A stretch of DNA of 64,000 bases from Phycisphaeraceae bacterium (GTDB taxonomy: Bacteria > Planctomycetota > Phycisphaerae > Phycisphaerales > Phycisphaeraceae). Of the stretch, positions 61,391 to 64,000 are shown piece by piece (position 1 is the first letter of the stretch; each line of letters starts with the position of its first letter). The position numbers and the translations under genes were made by a program. The DNA lies in the NCBI GenBank assembly GCA_020851735.1, contig JADZCD010000018.1, forward strand, positions 1-64,000, written 5' to 3'. Under the pieces are notes generated by a model. The model saw nothing but the letters and a program-made list of their open reading frames with translations. It ran no database searches and had not been told where the DNA came from.

Positions 61391-62419
61391 TCACACGGCC
61401 CGGGGGTGGGCGGTGTCGTAAGCGCTGCGCATCCGGGAGGTGGACAGGTGGGTATAGATCTGCGTGGTGGACAGGGATTGGTGGCCCAAAAGTTCCTGCA
61501 CGCTGCGCAGGTCGGCGCCATTTTCCAGAAGGTGCGTGGCGAAGCTGTGGCGGAGGGTGTGGGGGCTGATGGTCGGGTCCAGGCCGGCGGTCATCAGATA
61601 CTTGTCCAGCTTGCGGCGGACGCTGCGGCTGCTTAGCCGGCCGCCGTTTTTGTTCACGAACAGGGGCAGGTCGCCTTCGTTGCCTTGCGTGCGCAGCTTT
61701 TCAAAGCGGGGGTCCGGGTCCAGCAGGGTCAGGTAGTGGCGAATGGCCGAGAGAGCGTGGGTGCCCAGGGGAACCAGGCGTTCCTTCTTGCCCTTGCCGC
61801 GGACGCGCAGCATCTGTTCCTGCATGTCCACGTCGCGGCGGTTTAAGTCCACCAGTTCGCTGACGCGCACGCCGGTGGAGTAAAGCGTCTCGAGGATCGC
61901 CCGGTCGCGGGAGCCGAGCGTGTCGCGGTTGTCGGGCACGGACAAGAGCTTGTCGACCTGCTCGACGGTGATGGCCTTGGGCAGGCGTTTGCCCTGCTTG
62001 GGCGTACGGATGAGCACCATGGGGTTGGCCGGCACGACGCCGCGCTTCTGCAGCCACTTGTAGAAGCTGCGGAGGGTGGCGATCTTGCGGGCGATGGTGG
62101 CGGCACTGTAGCCGAAGGAGTCCAGATGGCTAAGGAAGCCGCGGATGGTCATCGCGTCGGCGGCGGCAATGCAGCTATCGGTTTCCCCTCCCGAAGCCGT
62201 GGCGACGGCTGCGGCGGGTGTACCGGTGGCGATGGCCGGGGCGGGACTGCCGGGGAAAGAACTTCCGGGGGGGGCATTGCCGGGGGCGGTACGTTCGGTC
62301 ATGTGATCGACGTATTGCCGCAAGTCCGCCTCGTAGCAGCGCCCGGTGTAGGGGCTGAAGTGGCGCTCAAAACGCAGGTAATTTCCGAATTCTTCGACAT
62401 ACACGCTCTTGCTGGACAT
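61391..62419 (-). CDS. XerC/XerD-like tyrosine recombinase
   Basis: 342 residues versus about 300 for Xer proteins. An N-terminal SAM-like domain is split by about 45 extra residues (41-88: TERTAPGNAPPGSSFPGS and following), encoded by repeat DNA. Catalytic residues R185 (STGVRVSEL), Lys in the beta-hairpin near 210, H287/R290 (HTLRHSFATH), H313 (GHQSLSTT) and Y322 are all seen. It probably resolves chromosome dimers. No element-specific genes are adjacent. XerC and XerD cannot be distinguished. Confidence 0.9.
   Translation of the reverse strand: MSSKSVYVEEFGNYLRFERHFSPYTGRCYEADLRQYVDHMTERTAPGNAPPGSSFPGSPAPAIATGTPAAAVATASGGETDSCIAAADAMTIRGFLSHLDSFGYSAATIARKIATLRSFYKWLQKRGVVPANPMVLIRTPKQGKRLPKAITVEQVDKLLSVPDNRDTLGSRDRAILETLYSTGVRVSELVDLNRRDVDMQEQMLRVRGKGKKERLVPLGTHALSAIRHYLTLLDPDPRFEKLRTQGNEGDLPLFVNKNGGRLSSRSVRRKLDKYLMTAGLDPTISPHTLRHSFATHLLENGADLRSVQELLGHQSLSTTQIYTHLSTSRMRSAYDTAHPRAV
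62233..62290. repeat. In-frame repeat insert in the Xer gene
   Basis: GGACTGCCGGGG, then AACTTCCGGGGGGGGC and TTGCCGGGGGCGG units (62245-62290), translated as Pro/Gly/Ala-rich sequence in the recombinase N-domain. Confidence 0.75.
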
Positions 62420-62476
62420 CGTTGCGGTTCCTTGGCCTTGGCAAACCGGCGTGACGGCCGGCGCCTGGGGTGGTTG

Positions 62477-62761
62477 TTATGCCTTGAGCATTTGCTTGAG
62501 TTGCTGGCGCATGTGCTGGCCGACCTGATGGCTGAGCACCGCGGCGTCAAACCAGTTCAAACCGGCTTTGGGGTCCTGGGCCATCTTGGCCAGATTGGCC
62601 AAAAGGGCGGACTCATCGCCCGGGGCGCACTGAAAGACAAAACGCTGGCCGTCCTTGACGAGCACCACCTGGGGTGGCGCCTGGGCCGGCGCGTGATTCG
62701 GGTTGGCTCCGTGCGGCGCGGAATCGCCGTCCGAAGGCTGGGGTGAGGAGTTTCGTCGCAC
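62477..62761 (-). CDS. Small hypothetical protein upstream of the Xer gene
   Basis: 94 residues starting with GTG at 62761, with GGGAG seven or so bases upstream. A charged, proline-rich N-terminus is followed by a compact helical body (VVLVKDGQRFVFQCAPGDES, then LNWFDAAVLSHQVGQHMRQQ). No family is recognised. It is 58 bp before the Xer gene and 48 bp after the lipoprotein gene, so an operon lipoprotein-small protein-Xer is likely. Confidence 0.6.
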   Translation of the reverse strand: MRRNSSPQPSDGDSAPHGANPNHAPAQAPPQVVLVKDGQRFVFQCAPGDESALLANLAKMAQDPKAGLNWFDAAVLSHQVGQHMRQQLKQMLKA

Positions 62762-62809
62762 GACACGCTCCCGTGGCCGCTCCCGGTGGGGCGGCTATGG
62801 GCCGCGCCG

Positions 62810-63559
62810 TCAGGGAGAGGGGGTTTTTTCGGTCAGTTTCAGCTCCGCGATCCGCAGGGCCTCGGCATGTAGCAGGCGGCCCATCATCGCGTGAGCGGCA
62901 AAGTCACTGAAAAGGTTCATGTTGATCCGGTACCGTCGCCAATCGCTCTGCAGCCCGTATTCGACGCCGCGCCCGCCGGCATAGTTTTTCAGTTCCACGC
63001 GGATGGCCGGTTCGGAGGCCGCCAGGTGAGCACTGACGCGGCTGACCGGTTGTTTGAGCTGCCAGGCTTCCAGCTTGAGGTCCACCGTTTCGCCCGTGGC
63101 GGCGGTGGTGAGCGGGGACAGGTTGGCAAAGTCGCTTTTTTCCACGTCGGCGTCGGCGTAAAGCTCCAGGGCCAGGCCCATGGCGGGCGGATCGTAGGGC
63201 TCGTAGGCGGTGATGGTTCCCGCCACCAGGCCGTCAACGCCCAGGGCTTTCATCAAGCCCAGAGCTTGGGAAGTGTTGGACACCTCGCGCAGCTTCATGG
63301 CGGCCAGGGCGGCCAGGACGCGGTTGACGGGGATGGCGTCCATGTTGGGAATGGAATCGATTTCAGCCGCCAGGCGATCAGCCATTTTCAGGCCGTCGGC
63401 AAACTGGCTGCCGCTTTCGTTTCGCATAGGCAACACGGCCCAGACCCGTCGCGTGGGATAGGGGCTGCCCAAATGCGGACCGCCGGCACGCAGCTCCATG
63501 TAGGTGCAGCCGCAGGCCGCCAGCATCAGGGCGATCAACATGACCTTTTGACTTGTCAT
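62810..63559 (-). CDS. Lipoprotein with a TolB-N/curli-like beta domain
   Basis: 249 residues. The lipobox LAACGC is near residue 16-18. The mature part begins RRVWAVLPMRNESGSQFADGLKMADRLAAEI, which resembles the N-terminal domains of envelope-assembly lipoproteins that begin with a VLP..N motif. Then come LGVDGLVAGTITAYEPYDPPAMGLALEL and a conserved-looking C-terminal helix. AGGATGCC precedes the ATG. It follows the TolB-like gene on the same strand, about 105 bp downstream of its stop. Confidence 0.7.
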   Translation of the reverse strand: MTSQKVMLIALMLAACGCTYMELRAGGPHLGSPYPTRRVWAVLPMRNESGSQFADGLKMADRLAAEIDSIPNMDAIPVNRVLAALAAMKLREVSNTSQALGLMKALGVDGLVAGTITAYEPYDPPAMGLALELYADADVEKSDFANLSPLTTAATGETVDLKLEAWQLKQPVSRVSAHLAASEPAIRVELKNYAGGRGVEYGLQSDWRRYRINMNLFSDFAAHAMMGRLLHAEALRIAELKLTEKTPSP

Positions 63560-63663
63560 GGCATCCTGCCAGGGGTTTTGTTAGACAAGCCTCCGCCTGT
63601 CTTTTCTTTTGCTTCAATTCGCCCCGCAACGGCCTAAGCCATGATGGGGCAGTTACTTAATCG

Positions 63664-64000
63664 TTAATGGCCCGTGGGGGCTTCCGCGGTGGGCGCGGCC
63701 GTCACCGGATGGGCTGGGGTCTGATGTTCCTGCGGAGCAGGGGAATTGGTGGCCAGGCCTGGCGCTACCATGATGCCGGGCCGAGCTACCCGCATGGCGG
63801 CTTCCGGCCGCAGGGCCCAGATGTTTTGCACGTTGCCCTTGCCGCGATCGCTGACGAAATAAATCGCCCCGTTTTTGCCCCAGGCCGGCTGAACATTCAT
63901 GAAGGTGTTGTGAGTCAGGTTCGAGCGTGAGGAGCCGTCAGACGTGACGACCCAGATATCGGCCTGGCGGGGGGTGCCCATGTCATCTTCAGCGCCGGGG
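63664..64000 (-). CDS. C-terminal end of a TolB-like PD40 beta-propeller protein (partial)
   Basis: The frame is open to the right edge of the window, so the start lies outside it. The visible 112 or so residues contain two propeller-blade motifs: DIWVVTSDGSSRSNLTHNTF, then PAWGKNGAIYFVSDRGKGN with NIWALRPE. The WGKNGAIYFVSDR and D-G-S patterns are diagnostic of PD40/TolB repeats. A disordered Pro/Ala/Thr tail ends the protein (TNSPAPQEHQTPAHPVTAAP). It is probably periplasmic, as in TolB or surface propellers, but this fragment cannot be named more precisely. Confidence 0.8.
   Translation of the reverse strand, partial: PGAEDDMGTPRQADIWVVTSDGSSRSNLTHNTFMNVQPAWGKNGAIYFVSDRGKGNVQNIWALRPEAAMRVARPGIMVAPGLATNSPAPQEHQTPAHPVTAAPTAEAPTGH

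Noticed and set aside
61391-62419. Xer recombinase as evidence of a mobile element
   Set aside because: No integrase-type context, attachment sites or phage genes lie nearby; the gene looks like a housekeeping Xer.

Overview
This is a high-GC (roughly 60% or more) chromosomal window from a diderm bacterium, most likely a planctomycete-like organism (Planctomycetota, perhaps Phycisphaerae). The support is a PEP-CTERM tail ending in RRR, long PstC/PstA permeases, an archaeal/eukaryotic-type prolyl-tRNA synthetase, apolipoprotein N-acyltransferase with many lipoproteins, Gfo/Idh and TIM-barrel sugar enzymes, and a genome full of short palindromic and heptamer repeats. No rRNA, tRNA, CRISPR array, prophage or complete insertion sequence was seen. 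The phylum assignment is inference.

Layout. 1-430 is a cluster of palindromic repeats. 429-1586 is an M14 carboxypeptidase. 1679-8007 is an addB-addA style helicase/nuclease pair on the minus strand. 8111-9790 holds a TPR protein fused to a YggX-like domain and a Gfo/Idh oxidoreductase. 9818-20474 is a phosphate block on the minus strand: phoB-type regulator, a PEP-CTERM beta-propeller-like protein, then pstS-pstC-pstA-pstB-phoU-sixA. 20720-28640 holds small conserved genes, recX, a sugar isomerase/epimerase, an esterase, a YghZ-type aldo-keto reductase, a TPP riboswitch with thiC, and an amino-acid permease. 28757-32949 has msrA, mscL, two lipoproteins, a DUF2752 protein and pssA. 33110-35506 is a minus-strand group DUF502-hpf-ptsN-ptsH. 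35777-44251 has a uronate-isomerase-like protein, thrC, an orphan HicB-like protein, proS, a hydrolase, gcvH, a degenerate amidohydrolase and a lipoprotein. 44488-48459 has an NSS transporter with its small subunit, a DedA protein and galE. 48643-51674 is mreB, mreC, mreD and a small membrane protein. 52028-57575 has coiled-coil, HEAT-repeat and Lnt genes and a Yip1-like membrane protein. The rest carries a hydrolase, a DUF4139-like secreted protein, a low-GC foreign-looking gene, a Xer-type recombinase, a lipoprotein and the end of a TolB-like propeller gene.

The most striking feature is not a single gene. Short GC-rich elements built on CTTCCGGGGG units, and palindromes such as AGCCCCCGGCTCTGCCGGGG, sit between genes and also in frame inside genes (addA nuclease domain, pstB N-terminus, lnt beside its active site, the Xer recombinase N-domain, the recX tail, a lipoprotein). 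One lies inside the P3 arm of the thiC TPP riboswitch. A second system of heptamer tandem repeats (AACTCCT, TCGGCAT, CCCCATA, GTCGAAT types) fills many intergenic gaps. Together they look like an active family of non-autonomous repeats that tolerates insertion into proteins and RNA.

Functionally, the phosphate block is the clearest unit: regulator, high-affinity transporter, PhoU and a SixA phosphatase run in one direction with 4-bp ATGA overlaps between pstC and pstA. The mre-lnt region is a cell-envelope section. hpf-ptsN-ptsH is a nitrogen-PTS-like regulatory group without enzyme I in the window.
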